Assembly (NCBI GenBank): GCA_003999685.1
Contig: CP021230.1
Span: forward strand, 1,116,001-1,180,000
Direction of reading: 5' to 3'
Source of the DNA: Taiwanofungus camphoratus
Lineage: Eukaryota > Basidiomycota > Agaricomycetes > Polyporales > Taiwanofungaceae
Length of the DNA: 64,000 nucleotides
Translations under genes and position numbers: made by a program
Notes under the pieces: model-generated
The model's input: only the letters and a program-made list of their open reading frames with translations
Database searches by the model: none
Told to the model about the DNA's origin: nothing
Shown here: piece by piece, positions 23,398 through 33,730 of the stretch
Position numbering within the stretch: position 1 is the stretch's first letter
Layout of the letters: every line of letters begins with the position of its first letter

Positions 23398-23498
23398 TCC
23401 CCAAGCGGTGGGGTCGACTGTCTCGATGGTAGACGTGGTGTCTAACGGTTAGCCCTACTAGATAAGACTAGGGGCGACTTAGCGAAAGTTCGATCTTT

Positions 23499-24052
23499 TG
23501 ATACAAACTGGTATCAACGACCGGAAAGCCTCGAACGTGAGGACCTGGCTACTAGAGATAGTAGTGAGGCTTTATGGACACTGCGTATGTCCTCCTGGGC
23601 GAAGTCGATAGAGTCGAGCGAGTACTCAGGTACGAAGCGAGAGGTCGCAAGATACGAGTATAAGATTGCTAGTGATTACTAGCTACTTGGTAACCAGATC
23701 GAACTTAAGGTCCGACCTACAAAGTACAGGGCCTTATATACGTATTCTACTCTGCGCACGGACCATGGCACGTGGTCTAGGAATCAGCATGAGTAAGCGT
23801 AAGTAAGGCGGTATGAGTCATCGGGCCGTATTAGCAATCAGTAAGCGTAAGACGGAATGTGTAAGCGGGGCCCGATATGAGTCAGAGTCCATGAGTAACC
23901 GGGGCCCGTCCGGGGCCCGTACCGTAAGCAGCGATGAGTCAGGACGCTGCGCGAAGAAGCTGGGCCTACCCGAGGCCCGTCCTAGAAGCGAAAGGTCATG
24001 GGACCGATCCGAGGTCCGACCGATAAGATATGCGATAAAAGAAATTGTATCA
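23499..24052 (-). repeat. 5' LTR of element G (minus-strand sense)
   Basis: 554 bp matching 16986-17539, without differences that I noticed. The element transcript should start here on the minus strand. Confidence 0.93.
23732..23741 (-). promoter_or_regulatory. Candidate TATA box of the G LTR
   Basis: TATATAAGGC on the minus strand, about 310 bp into the 5' LTR. An even longer TATA run is kept in the decayed copy near 39394, which supports a functional role. Confidence 0.5.
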
Positions 24053-24840
24053 CCCATATGATGTTCTGTTTATTTAGGCCACATTCTGCCTCAAGTTAGC
24101 TAGTTTACACTGCTAAACCTTTATACTCTTTCTGACTCTGAGTGATAGTTCATCTCTTCACATGTTCACCCTCTGATAATCATCTCTTTCACATGCCATT
24201 GTCTAGAAACCTTTCTACTGTATGTAACTGCTCCATTTCACCTTCTAAAGTGGTCACTTCTCTTTTATAGTCACTTTAAAGTTCATGTCTTTTTAGCACA
24301 TTTTTGCACTTTTAGTTTCCTTTTCACATAAGATAGTTGACATTCACAGCTCCTATTTAGCACAGTATATATTACAGTGTATCAGAAGACCCCTCTGTAC
24401 ACAATTTTCTGCTCAGAAATACAGACTTTTATCTTTATAGCTTAGATTTCAAAGTGCACTGCAACTTTTACACTTAGAGATTTTTCTAAAAGTCTTAAAT
24501 CTTCATTGATTGAGTCATTCTAGTCCTATGTATCTATTACTACAATATTATTTGCATCACATTCATTTTCTATATTTTGCATTCTATAATCTGCAAAATC
24601 AGTGTGACTTTGCACTCTTTTATACTTTTCCTCTCATTTATTCAGTGGATCCCTGCCTTAGTTATACTCTTAGGCTCATGTTGCATCACTTCTACATCAT
24701 TTTACAATATATCTCCCACTCTATGCCTCTTTATCTATCTTCTATCACTGCTTCTATATTTTCAAATTCTTCAAGCCATATTATAACTTTTAGCTAACAT
24801 TCTGAAGTTTATTATGACCCTACATCACTTTATTGCCTTC

Positions 24841-25411
24841 TGTTACAGAGAGTCTACGCCCGTAGGTGACTACCGTAATGGGGAGTCATTGAGTAGTCAG
24901 GCGTAAAGTGTAAACAAGAAGTCAGCCTGGCTGACGATGAGTACACGTCTAAGTCTTCAACCGCTAGCCCAACGGTCTCGAGAGAGTTGCGGGCTAAGTC
25001 ACAGCCTATGTCCTAGTATAGTCACAAGGATATAGATGGTCTAAGGTGACCCGTTGAATAGACAAAGGTATAGGGGCCTAAGCCCAGTCGTAAAGTACAA
25101 ATGGTAATAACGGCATCAAAGTACACAGTGTAACTAAAGAGGACAAGATTGGGGTGCTCTGCAGTGAGCCAACCCTTTAAGTACTATGGTGGGTTTAGGG
25201 CAAGCCAGCCCTCACTCCCACGGGTACCAGCACCTAAGTGTCCATAAGTCAGAGGCCTGAGTGGTCCCTTCTGAGGAACAGTCCATAACTAAGCGGGTGA
25301 CGGTCAGCCCGTCAGGAATAATGGTGATAATTGTAAGTGTACACGACCCACTAGTCCGGTATAGTGAAGAGAAATGAAAATGTATGTTCGCACCATTATC
25401 GCCTTGTAACA
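24841..25411 (-). repeat. 3' LTR of E1 (minus-strand sense)
   Basis: 571 bp, TGTTACAGAG to CTTGTAACA on the plus strand. Differs from the partner at 37419-37989 mainly by C/T and G/A changes. Confidence 0.9.
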
Positions 25412-25422
25412 TTACCCCCCTC

Positions 25423-26178
25423 TCAAGGACTCGTCGCCCCGACGATCGAACCCTCAGCATCTGACCCTTCTTGTTCTGATTTGACCCTGGCTCGTGGTCG
25501 GAGGGTGTCGGACTGGTCAGAAGGGATATCGTCATTGCTGGTATGCATGCAGTCATGACTCCAATGTCCCATTTGTCGGCATCGTATGCAGAAGGGGGAG
25601 TTCCCCCCACTGGTCGAGCTAGGGGCACCACCAGTGATAGAGTTGGACGGACCATCACTGGCAGAAGGGGCCTGTGTTCTGGCCTGATGTCATGGCGGTA
25701 TCAGGTTGTCTATGACACCCATTAGAGGGGAGCGCATGAGGACGGCAAGCAGATTGCAGGCTGCTCGGCTTGCATCTATGTGGAGAGTGGCCAACTGCCA
25801 TGTTGTCGGGTTGTTGCCATTCGGCCCAAGGCCTGTTTGCCTTCGTTCGAGTGTGGCCAAGCTGCCAGCTTCTCGTGCGACAATGACCAGTGTCCGGTAA
25901 ATGTTTGTCAACTCCCACAGGTCCGGCCAAGCCAACAGCCGGGTGTCTATTTCTGGCCGTAGATCGGCATCCACCAGGGCCCAGGCAGTGCAATGCGCCA
26001 GCCTCCACTGATCATACGGATCGTCGGACGCTGCCAATGGGGGCACTGTTTCCTGAATGTTTTGGTATGGATGTGCGCATGTGTGCCTTGCTTGTACTCG
26101 AGGTGCGAGGTCTCGTACCCTTGCTGCGCTATGGTTCAAGTAGACGGATAGCTGTCAGGGGTCTGTATGAGTGAACAT
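25423..26178 (-). pseudogene. E1 copy of the post-pol ORF3, broken
   Basis: The mirror of E2 32393-33148. The conserved core (DTRLLAWPDLWELTNIYR) is intact, but a TGA at 25690-25692 replaces CGA after DNLIPP and removes the zinc knuckle. Several Arg codons have become Cys or Gln by transition. Confidence 0.8.
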
Positions 26179-27158
26179 CGTAGTGCCGTGCCTCTGCTGA
26201 ATGTCGGCTGTATGCAGCTCTGCAGATCCGGGTGTAGCGGGCGTTGACCTGGGGCCTTGCAGGCAACCTGTTGACCTTCTTATATTCCTCCAGAAGGTCG
26301 GGCGAGTTCATTAAGTCCGCCTCGGACTGCCACGTATTAGCAGAGTTCGGCCATCCAGCCCATTTGATCAGGAACTGCCATTTCCCACGTTGGGCACGAT
26401 GCCTGTGAATGGCTTCGACTTCGTATTCTTCATTGCCATCGACTAATTCTGGGGGCGGCCTTGTGAAGTTCGGACCATGTTCCTTGGTTTCCCTGTATGG
26501 TGTTAACAGCGATGCATGGAATACTGGATGTATCTTCCATGCCCTTGGTAGCTGAAGCTTGTACGTTAGTGGTCCTAGGACTTCGGCTATCTTGAGTGGT
26601 CCTACTCGCTTTGGGGAAAACTTCCTCGGGGTCTTTAGGCGGAGGTTAGTTGCTTCTAGCCAAACCTGCGTCCCCTTCTCAAATGGCTGCCATGTGGTTC
26701 GAGCCCTTTCTGCCATCAACTGCGCAGCTAGATCCTGTGCTGCCAGTGCTTCCTTTCTGAACTCTCCGATGGCTAAGAGTCGGTCCTTGATTGATGGGTA
26801 CCTTTCTGATGCCTTTGGTGATCCGATTGCCTTTGGATCATATCCCATAATCAGCTTGAATGGTGACTCCCTTCTTTCAGCATGTGGCACCTGATTGTGT
26901 GCGAATTCAAATTCTGGGATAAACTTTGCCCAGTTGTGAGGATTGTTGGCACACAGGATCCTCCATGCAGCTTCGAGTTCCTGATTGACACGCTCAGTGC
27001 TTCCATCAGACTGCGGATGATAGGCAGTGCTCATGGCCGCTTTGACACCTGTCAGCTTGCACCACTCCCGGAACACTGTTGCTGCAAACTGTGGGCCTCA
27101 GTCCGATATGATTCTGTCGGGTAGCCCATATCGCTGGTAAACATTCTGATGGAGTGCC

Positions 27159-27729
27159 TGTTACAAGGCGATAATGGTGCGAACATATATTTTCATTTCT
27201 CTTTACTATACCGGACTAGCGGGTCGTGTACACTTACAATTATCACCATTATTCCTGACGGGCCGACCGTCACCCGCTTAGTTATGGACTGTTCCTCAGA
27301 AGGGACCACTTGGGCCTCTGACTTATGGACGCTTAGGTGCTGGTACCCGTGGGAGTGAGGGCTGGCTTGCCCTAAACCCACCATAGTACTTAAGGGGTTG
27401 GCTCACCGCGGAGCACCCCAATCTTGTCCTCCTTAGTTACACTGTGTACTTTGGTGCTGTCGTTGCCATTTGTACTTCACGACTGGGCTTAGGCCTCTAT
27501 ACCTTTGTCTATTCAACGGGTCGCCTTAGACCACCTATATCCTTGTGACTACACTAGGACATAGGCTGTGACTTAGCCCGCAACTCTCTCGAGACCGTTG
27601 GGCTAGCGGTTGAAGACTTAGACGTGTACTCGTCGTCAGCCAGGCTGACTCCTCGTTTACACTTCACGCCTGACTACTCAACGACCCCCCGTCACAGTAG
27701 TCACCTACGGGCGTAGACCCCCCGTAACA
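27159..27729 (+). repeat. 5' LTR of E2
   Basis: 571 bp, TGTTACAAGG to CCCGTAACA; no difference noticed from 33160-33730. The bases that follow (27730 onward, TTAGGACAAG) do not start with TGG, so a classical tRNA 3'-end primer site is not obvious. Confidence 0.93.
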
Positions 27730-27933
27730 TTAGGACAAGATTCTTCTACAAACTCTATCTCAGGATAGCGAATTAGAACGCGAGCAAGCGGAAGAAACCG
27801 GACCCTCACCAACGTCCTCATAGGAAGGATTGGGTAAGACCAGTGTCCCCGTTGGAAGGGACTGGCAGGAGGATCACTTGACTACAAGTGCGTACCATCA
27901 GTGTTGAATTGAAGGATAAGAAACACCGGAAAG

Positions 27934-30900
27934 ATGGAGAAGTTCCTGGCGATAGTCTGGAGAGCTATCACCTGGCGAAGAAAATTGAAGGAAGGAAGGG
28001 AGGAAGACTACATACCCCGACCGGAAACAACAGAAGAAGCAGCCCTAGGGATCCCCTGGGATGGACCGCTTACCCCAAGCGACAATGACCTCAGACTTTC
28101 TCAGCCCTCCACTGAAGCCCTTGAACAGGGGCAGAGAGGCACAGGCTCCAGGCAAGGACACCGACACAACCACCCCAATACAGCTCTGACACCTCATCAC
28201 TGGAAGAAGAGGAGCTGCTACCGATGCAGGAAGCCAGGACACTTGGTCAAGGCATGCCCGGAGCCCAGGAAAATCAGAAAGGAAGGACACAGAGACGTGG
28301 CCCTAGGGGAAGCTGACAATGAACACGATAATCCACACAAAAGCGAACCCAGACTTCCACAACCTTCCAATGATACCGGGAGAGACAGGGAACTGGAACT
28401 GCACCACTCGTCAAACTCAGACGACTTCGCCTTGGAGGAAACCCAGCCATATCCGGTCCCACCAGCAGACTACTGGAGCAGTGAAGAAACGGAGGAATCC
28501 TTAGGAACATCCACCGTAGAATCCATTGAACAGAAACGGTTCCCTCATTTTGAGCACTTCACTGATGCCCCAGGAGGGGAATCAATGGCTGAAGGCACAG
28601 GGAAACCTGTGCAAAGAGACTTGGACAAGCCAAAGACCAGTAAGGACCCGACCATCTCAATGGGGGCCACAATCACAGGATACCGGAAAGGAACCACTCT
28701 GTATGTAGAAGGTTATGTTGTCGCCGGGAAAAGGGCCATCGCTGTGAGACCACTAATCGATAGCGGAGCCGATGCCAACCTCATACACCCTGACCTTGTG
28801 GAACGATGGGGACTGCCCACACGACCGCTACCTCGGAAGGTACGAAGTACGACCATTGATGGGACCCCCAACAGAGGTGGACCGATTACCCATCGAGTTG
28901 AAGGGAGCATACGGCTTGAAGGGTATGACATACCCACAAACTTCTATGTATCAGACATCGGGGACCTCGAAGTAGTGCTGGGCAACCCTTGGTTGATTCA
29001 AGTCAACCCGCAGATCGATTGGCCGAAAGGGACCCTCACGGTTGACCCGGACAGGATTAAGGAATGGCAGGGATACTATGCTTGGATCATGGACCAGCCT
29101 ACCACGGACGGCATCCCATTGTGCCGAGCCTCTGCACACGAGGACGATGATGAGCTAGAAACCATCCTATGTGCTTATACAAGGGGAGAAGGGGTCTTAG
29201 GCATGTTCAACGATCAACCGGAACCCCTATTCGATGAAATGGGCCTGCTGCAGCCACCCAAGAAGTCTCAACCATCGTTAGATCGGAACAGCCATGTAAG
29301 GGGCTCAAAACGGTTCATAGCCACCGCCAGGCAGACAAGCGCACCACTGACACCCCCTGAGGAGGGGCCACAGATTGAAGACCTGGTGCCTGAGTACTTA
29401 CTCGACTACCGGGACCGCTTTGAAAAGGCGGCCGCTGCTCGATTCCCTGGTTCGAGACCATGGGACCACGCTGTGGAGACAAAGCCTAACTTTGTACCTA
29501 GGAAGTGTGGGGTAATTGCATTATCCCTGGCTGAACAAGCAGAGATGGACAAGTTCCTTGACGAGAACCTGGCAAAAGGATATCTACGGGACTCAAAGTC
29601 GCCCATGGCCTCCCCAGCATTTTTTGTGGCAAAAAAGGATGGTACACTCAGGCCCTGTCAAGATTACCGATACCTCAACAACAGCACGGTAAAAGATGCA
29701 TACCCACTCCCACTCATTGGAGAGCTCATCGACAACCTGCAAAAGGCAACCATATTCACGAAGCTGGACCTCCGAAATGGCTACAACAATGTACGCATCA
29801 GGGAGGGCGACCAGTGGAAGGGAGCGTTCATGGTGAATCACCACGGAACCAAGAAGCTAGTTGAACCAACGGTAATGTTCTACGGCATGTGCAATGCCCC
29901 GGCCACCTTCCAGCGGCTTATGAATGATGGGTTTCAAGACATGCTTGCGGAAGGATGGTTAGCCATTTATATGGACGACATCCTGATCTACTCCGATGAT
30001 GCTACCATCCACCGAGAACGGACACGCCGGGTACTGCAACGCTTGCAGGAGATGGACCTCTTTGTGAAACCGGAAAAGTGTGCCTTTGATGTACAAGAAG
30101 TTGAGTTTCTGGGAATGACCATCACACCGGGCCACATCCATATGGACACTGGCAAGCTGCGGGGTATCAATGAATGGCCCATACCGACCAAAGTCAAGGA
30201 TGTGGAACGATTCCTGGGCCTTGCCAATTACTATCGACGGTTTATACGCGGATTCTCGGACATCGCCCACCCCCTGAATGCACTTAAGAAAAAGGGGGTA
30301 GCTTGGAACTGGTCGAACAAGTGCCAGGCAGCCTTCGAGGCACTTAAACGCCATTTTTGTGAGGCCCCAGTACTCACCATGCCCGACCCTGAGAAACCGT
30401 TTGTAATCGAGGCCGATGCCTCACTGGTTGCAACAGGTGCAGTACTGCAACAGGAGGGCCCTGATGGGAAACTTCACCCGGTGGCATTCCTTTCAAAATC
30501 GCTGAAGGAAGCAGAACGGAACTATCAGATCTATGATAGAGAACTACTGGCAATCGTACGAGCACTTGAGGAATGGCGTCACCACCTGGAGGGCGCAAAG
30601 CACCCGGTCACGGTTATAACGGACCACAAGAACCTGACATACTTCAGAGAAGCCCAACGGCTAACACGACGCCAGGCACGATGGCAACTGCTGCTATCGC
30701 AGTTTGACTTACTACTGGAGAATCGAAAGGGTAAACGACTCGTAGTGGCGGACGCCCTATCACGTAGACCAGGACATCCAGGGGGTGAGAGGGACAATGA
30801 GGACATTGTCCTCTTACCAGAAACACTGTTTGCAAAGGCAGTTAATGTTGACCTCATCGAGCGCATCCGGCAACACCGAAGTCGTGACAGCATGGTCATC

Positions 30901-32916
30901 GAGACGATTGACGCTTTAAAACGGGGGAAAGTACCACCATTCAAGGGCACTGGATTTGCGCACACAACATTGGCTGATTGGGATGTACAGGATGGATTGA
31001 TTCTGTACAAAAATCGAATCTACGTACCACCTAGTGACGACTTGCGCAGAGAAGTCATTCGACTTTGCCATGACACCCCAGCTATGGCCCACCCAGGAGC
31101 ACAGGGAACATTTGCCATTGCCAGAAGGGACTGGTTCTGGGATGGTATGACCACCTTTATCGAAAACTACGTGAAAGGCTGCGCCAAATGCCAGGAGAAT
31201 AAGGTCAACACGCATCCAACACGACCACCAATGCAACCCATCCCAACGGAACCGAACTCCAGGCCGTTCTCACACGTCTCAGTCGACTTCATCACAGACC
31301 TGCCAGAATCGCGTGGATCTGACGCACTAATGGTAGTGGTGGACCGAGAACTGTCCAAAGGGATAGTCCTGGTTCCTTGCAACAAGACCATCGATGCAGT
31401 AGGAACAGCCGAGGCACTCCATCAGAACGTTTACCGGCGATATGGGCTACCTGACAGAATCATATCGGACCGAGGCCCACAGTTTGCAGCAACGGTGTTC
31501 CGGGAGTGGTGCAAGCTGACAGGTGTCAAAGCGGCCATGAGCACTGCCTACCATCCGCAGTCTGATGGAAGCACTGAGCGTGTCAATCAGGAACTCGAAG
31601 CCGCATGGAGGATCCTGTGTGCCAACAATCCTCATAACTGGGCAAAGTTTATCCCGGAATTTGAATTCGCACACAATCAGGTGCCGCATGCTGGAAGAAG
31701 GGAGTCACCATTCAAGCTGATTATGGAATATGATCCAAAGGCAATCGGATCACCAAAGGCATCGGAAAGGTACCCATCAATCAAGGACCGACTCTTAGCC
31801 ATCGGAGAGTTCAGAAAGGAAGCACTGGCAGCACAGGATCTAGCTGCGCAGTTGATGGCAGAAAGGGCTCGAACCACATGGCAGCCACTTGAGAAGGGGA
31901 CGCAGGTTTGGCTAGAAGCGACTAACCTCCGCCTAAAGACCCCGAGGAAGTTTTCCCCAAAGCGAGTGGGACCACTCAAGATAGCCGAAGTCCTAGGACC
32001 GCTAACGTACAAGCTTCAGCTACCAAGGGCATGGAAGATACATCCAGTATTCCATGCATTGCTGTTGACACCATACAGGGAAACCAAGGAACATGGTCCG
32101 AACTTCACAAGGCCGCCCCCGGAATTAGTCGATGGCGATGAAGAATACGAAGTCGAAGCCATTCACGGGCATCGTGCCCAACGTGGGAAATGGCAGTTCC
32201 TAATCAAATGGGTTGGATGGCCAAACTCGGCTAATACATGGCAGTCCGAGGCGGACTTAAGGAACTCGCCCGACCTTCTGGAGGAATATAAGAAGGTCAA
32301 CAGGTTGCCTGCAAGGCCCCAGGTCAACGCCCGCTACACCCGGATCTGCAGAGCTGCATACAACCGACATTCAGTGGAGGCACGGCACTACGATGTCCAC
32401 TCATACAGACCCCCGACAGCTATCCGTCTACTTGAACCACAGCGCAGCAAGGGTACGAGACCTCGCACCCCGAGTACGAGCAAGACACACACGCGCACAC
32501 CCCTACCGAAACATTCAAGAGACAGTGCCCCCATTGGCAGCGTCCGACGATCCGTACGATCAGTGGAGACTTGCGCACCGCACGGCCTGGGCCCTGGTGG
32601 ATGCCGATCTACGGCCAGAAATAGACACCCGGCTGTTGGCTTGGCCAGACCTGTGGGAGTTGACGAACATTTACCGGACACTGGTCATTGTCGCGCGAGA
32701 GGCTGGCAGCTTGGCCACACTCGAACGAAGGCAAACAGGCCTTGGGCCAAATGGCAACAACCCGACAACGTGGCAGTTGGCCACTCTCCACATAGATGCA
32801 AGCCGAGCAGCCCGCAACCTGCTCGCCGTCCTCATGCGCTCCCCTCTAATGGGCGTCATCGACAACCTGATACCGCCACGACATCAGGCCAGAACACAGG
32901 CCCCTTCTGTCAGTAA
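27934..32916 (+). CDS. E2 fused gag-pol polyprotein without capsid, 1,660 residues
   Basis: A single open frame: a short N-terminal part, CCHC knuckle (about residues 96-109, CYRCRKPGHLVKAC), protease (LIDSGAD near 275), reverse transcriptase (YMDD near 678), RNase H ([14 protein letters not shown] near 823), integrase zinc finger (1042-1090), catalytic D, D, E near 1116, 1178 and 1212, and chromodomain about 1400-1455. Only about 490 bp separate the LTR from the knuckle, and no capsid domain is present, whereas D gag has one. The frameshift seen in D is gone: the motif KRFPHFEHF, matching the end of D gag, reads straight into pol. Residues after about 1486 overlap ORF3 in another frame and are probably unconstrained. 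It needs a capsid from elsewhere to move by the usual route. Confidence 0.93.
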   Translation: MEKFLAIVWRAITWRRKLKEGREEDYIPRPETTEEAALGIPWDGPLTPSDNDLRLSQPSTEALEQGQRGTGSRQGHRHNHPNTALTPHHWKKRSCYRCRKPGHLVKACPEPRKIRKEGHRDVALGEADNEHDNPHKSEPRLPQPSNDTGRDRELELHHSSNSDDFALEETQPYPVPPADYWSSEETEESLGTSTVESIEQKRFPHFEHFTDAPGGESMAEGTGKPVQRDLDKPKTSKDPTISMGATITGYRKGTTLYVEGYVVAGKRAIAVRPLIDSGADANLIHPDLVERWGLPTRPLPRKVRSTTIDGTPNRGGPITHRVEGSIRLEGYDIPTNFYVSDIGDLEVVLGNPWLIQVNPQIDWPKGTLTVDPDRIKEWQGYYAWIMDQPTTDGIPLCRASAHEDDDELETILCAYTRGEGVLGMFNDQPEPLFDEMGLLQPPKKSQPSLDRNSHVRGSKRFIATARQTSAPLTPPEEGPQIEDLVPEYLLDYRDRFEKAAAARFPGSRPWDHAVETKPNFVPRKCGVIALSLAEQAEMDKFLDENLAKGYLRDSKSPMASPAFFVAKKDGTLRPCQDYRYLNNSTVKDAYPLPLIGELIDNLQKATIFTKLDLRNGYNNVRIREGDQWKGAFMVNHHGTKKLVEPTVMFYGMCNAPATFQRLMNDGFQDMLAEGWLAIYMDDILIYSDDATIHRERTRRVLQRLQEMDLFVKPEKCAFDVQEVEFLGMTITPGHIHMDTGKLRGINEWPIPTKVKDVERFLGLANYYRRFIRGFSDIAHPLNALKKKGVAWNWSNKCQAAFEALKRHFCEAPVLTMPDPEKPFVIEADASLVATGAVLQQEGPDGKLHPVAFLSKSLKEAERNYQIYDRELLAIVRALEEWRHHLEGAKHPVTVITDHKNLTYFREAQRLTRRQARWQLLLSQFDLLLENRKGKRLVVADALSRRPGHPGGERDNEDIVLLPETLFAKAVNVDLIERIRQHRSRDSMVIETIDALKRGKVPPFKGTGFAHTTLADWDVQDGLILYKNRIYVPPSDDLRREVIRLCHDTPAMAHPGAQGTFAIARRDWFWDGMTTFIENYVKGCAKCQENKVNTHPTRPPMQPIPTEPNSRPFSHVSVDFITDLPESRGSDALMVVVDRELSKGIVLVPCNKTIDAVGTAEALHQNVYRRYGLPDRIISDRGPQFAATVFREWCKLTGVKAAMSTAYHPQSDGSTERVNQELEAAWRILCANNPHNWAKFIPEFEFAHNQVPHAGRRESPFKLIMEYDPKAIGSPKASERYPSIKDRLLAIGEFRKEALAAQDLAAQLMAERARTTWQPLEKGTQVWLEATNLRLKTPRKFSPKRVGPLKIAEVLGPLTYKLQLPRAWKIHPVFHALLLTPYRETKEHGPNFTRPPPELVDGDEEYEVEAIHGHRAQRGKWQFLIKWVGWPNSANTWQSEADLRNSPDLLEEYKKVNRLPARPQVNARYTRICRAAYNRHSVEARHYDVHSYRPPTAIRLLEPQRSKGTRPRTPSTSKTHTRTPLPKHSRDSAPIGSVRRSVRSVETCAPHGLGPGGCRSTARNRHPAVGLARPVGVDEHLPDTGHCRARGWQLGHTRTKANRPWAKWQQPDNVAVGHSPHRCKPSSPQPARRPHALPSNGRHRQPDTATTSGQNTGPFCQ

Positions 32917-33148
32917 TGGTCCGCCCAACTCTATCACTGGTGGTACCCCTAGCTCGACCAGTGGGGGGAACTCCCCCTTCTGCATACGATGCCGACAAAT
33001 GGGACATTGGAGTCATGACTGCATGCATACCAGCGATGACGATATCCCTTCCGACCAGTCTGACACCCTCCGACCACGAGCCAGGGTCAAATCAGAACAA
33101 GAGGGGTCAGACGCTGAGGGTTCGATCGTCGGGGCGACGAGTCCTTGA
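32393..33148 (+). CDS. E2 post-pol ORF3: 251-residue zinc-knuckle protein overlapping pol
   Basis: An ATG at 32393 opens a 251-residue ORF in the +1 frame relative to pol; 524 bp overlap the pol 3' end. Residues about 50-160 form a helical-looking domain with the core IDTRLLAWPDL and a distal NLLAVLMRS...IDNLIPP. A Ser/Thr/Gly-rich linker follows, then a CCHC knuckle C197-C200-H205-C210, then an acidic, Ser-rich tail. D ORF3 (52757-53563) shares the core (VDTALVVWPDL) and the LLPP element. It is not an envelope protein: I see no signal peptide or membrane segment. A nucleic-acid-binding helper is a guess from the knuckle. The stop lies just before the polypurine tract. Confidence 0.8.
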   Translation: MSTHTDPRQLSVYLNHSAARVRDLAPRVRARHTRAHPYRNIQETVPPLAASDDPYDQWRLAHRTAWALVDADLRPEIDTRLLAWPDLWELTNIYRTLVIVAREAGSLATLERRQTGLGPNGNNPTTWQLATLHIDASRAARNLLAVLMRSPLMGVIDNLIPPRHQARTQAPSVSNGPPNSITGGTPSSTSGGNSPFCIRCRQMGHWSHDCMHTSDDDIPSDQSDTLRPRARVKSEQEGSDAEGSIVGATSP

Positions 33149-33159
33149 GAGGGGGGTAA
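33147..33159 (+). other. Polypurine tract of E2
   Basis: GAGAGGGGGGTAA directly precedes the 3' LTR; the same GGGGGGTAA abuts the G LTR. Confidence 0.8.
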
Positions 33160-33730
33160 TGTTACAAGGCGATAATGGTGCGAACATATATTTTCATTTC
33201 TCTTTACTATACCGGACTAGCGGGTCGTGTACACTTACAATTATCACCATTATTCCTGACGGGCCGACCGTCACCCGCTTAGTTATGGACTGTTCCTCAG
33301 AAGGGACCACTTGGGCCTCTGACTTATGGACGCTTAGGTGCTGGTACCCGTGGGAGTGAGGGCTGGCTTGCCCTAAACCCACCATAGTACTTAAGGGGTT
33401 GGCTCACCGCGGAGCACCCCAATCTTGTCCTCCTTAGTTACACTGTGTACTTTGGTGCTGTCGTTGCCATTTGTACTTCACGACTGGGCTTAGGCCTCTA
33501 TACCTTTGTCTATTCAACGGGTCGCCTTAGACCACCTATATCCTTGTGACTACACTAGGACATAGGCTGTGACTTAGCCCGCAACTCTCTCGAGACCGTT
33601 GGGCTAGCGGTTGAAGACTTAGACGTGTACTCGTCGTCAGCCAGGCTGACTCCTCGTTTACACTTCACGCCTGACTACTCAACGACCCCCCGTCACAGTA
33701 GTCACCTACGGGCGTAGACCCCCCGTAACA
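33160..33730 (+). repeat. 3' LTR of E2
   Basis: 571 bp, apparently identical to the 5' copy, followed by GTGCC (33731-33735). Confidence 0.93.

Larger units (their letters stand above)
16986..24052 (-). mobile_element. Element G: Ty3/Gypsy chromodomain retrotransposon
   Basis: 7,067 bp with two 554-bp LTRs (TGATACAAAC to TTGTATCA on the plus strand) and a perfect 5-bp duplication, CCCAT, at 16981-16985 and 24053-24057. Reading on the minus strand: gag, -1 frameshift, pol with chromodomain, a short zinc-knuckle ORF, polypurine tract. The two LTRs look identical, so insertion is recent, yet pol has two TGA stops. Confidence 0.95.
27159..33730 (+). mobile_element. Element E2: young capsid-less chromodomain retrotransposon inserted in E1
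   Basis: 6,572 bp, LTRs at 27159-27729 and 33160-33730 (571 bp each, apparently identical), flanked by a perfect GTGCC duplication (27154-27158, 33731-33735). Its long ORFs are open. It lies in the opposite orientation to its host copy E1, so the two form a large inverted repeat. Confidence 0.95.

Noticed and set aside
17300-24061. An 80-85-codon open frame repeated in both G LTRs (17300 and 23813, plus strand)
   Set aside because: It sits in LTR sequence opposite to the element's coding strand, and its duplication simply follows from the two LTRs being identical.
32393-33148. ORF3 as an envelope gene
   Set aside because: It sits in the env position, but there is no signal peptide, membrane segment or cleavage-site-like region; zinc knuckles point to nucleic-acid binding instead.
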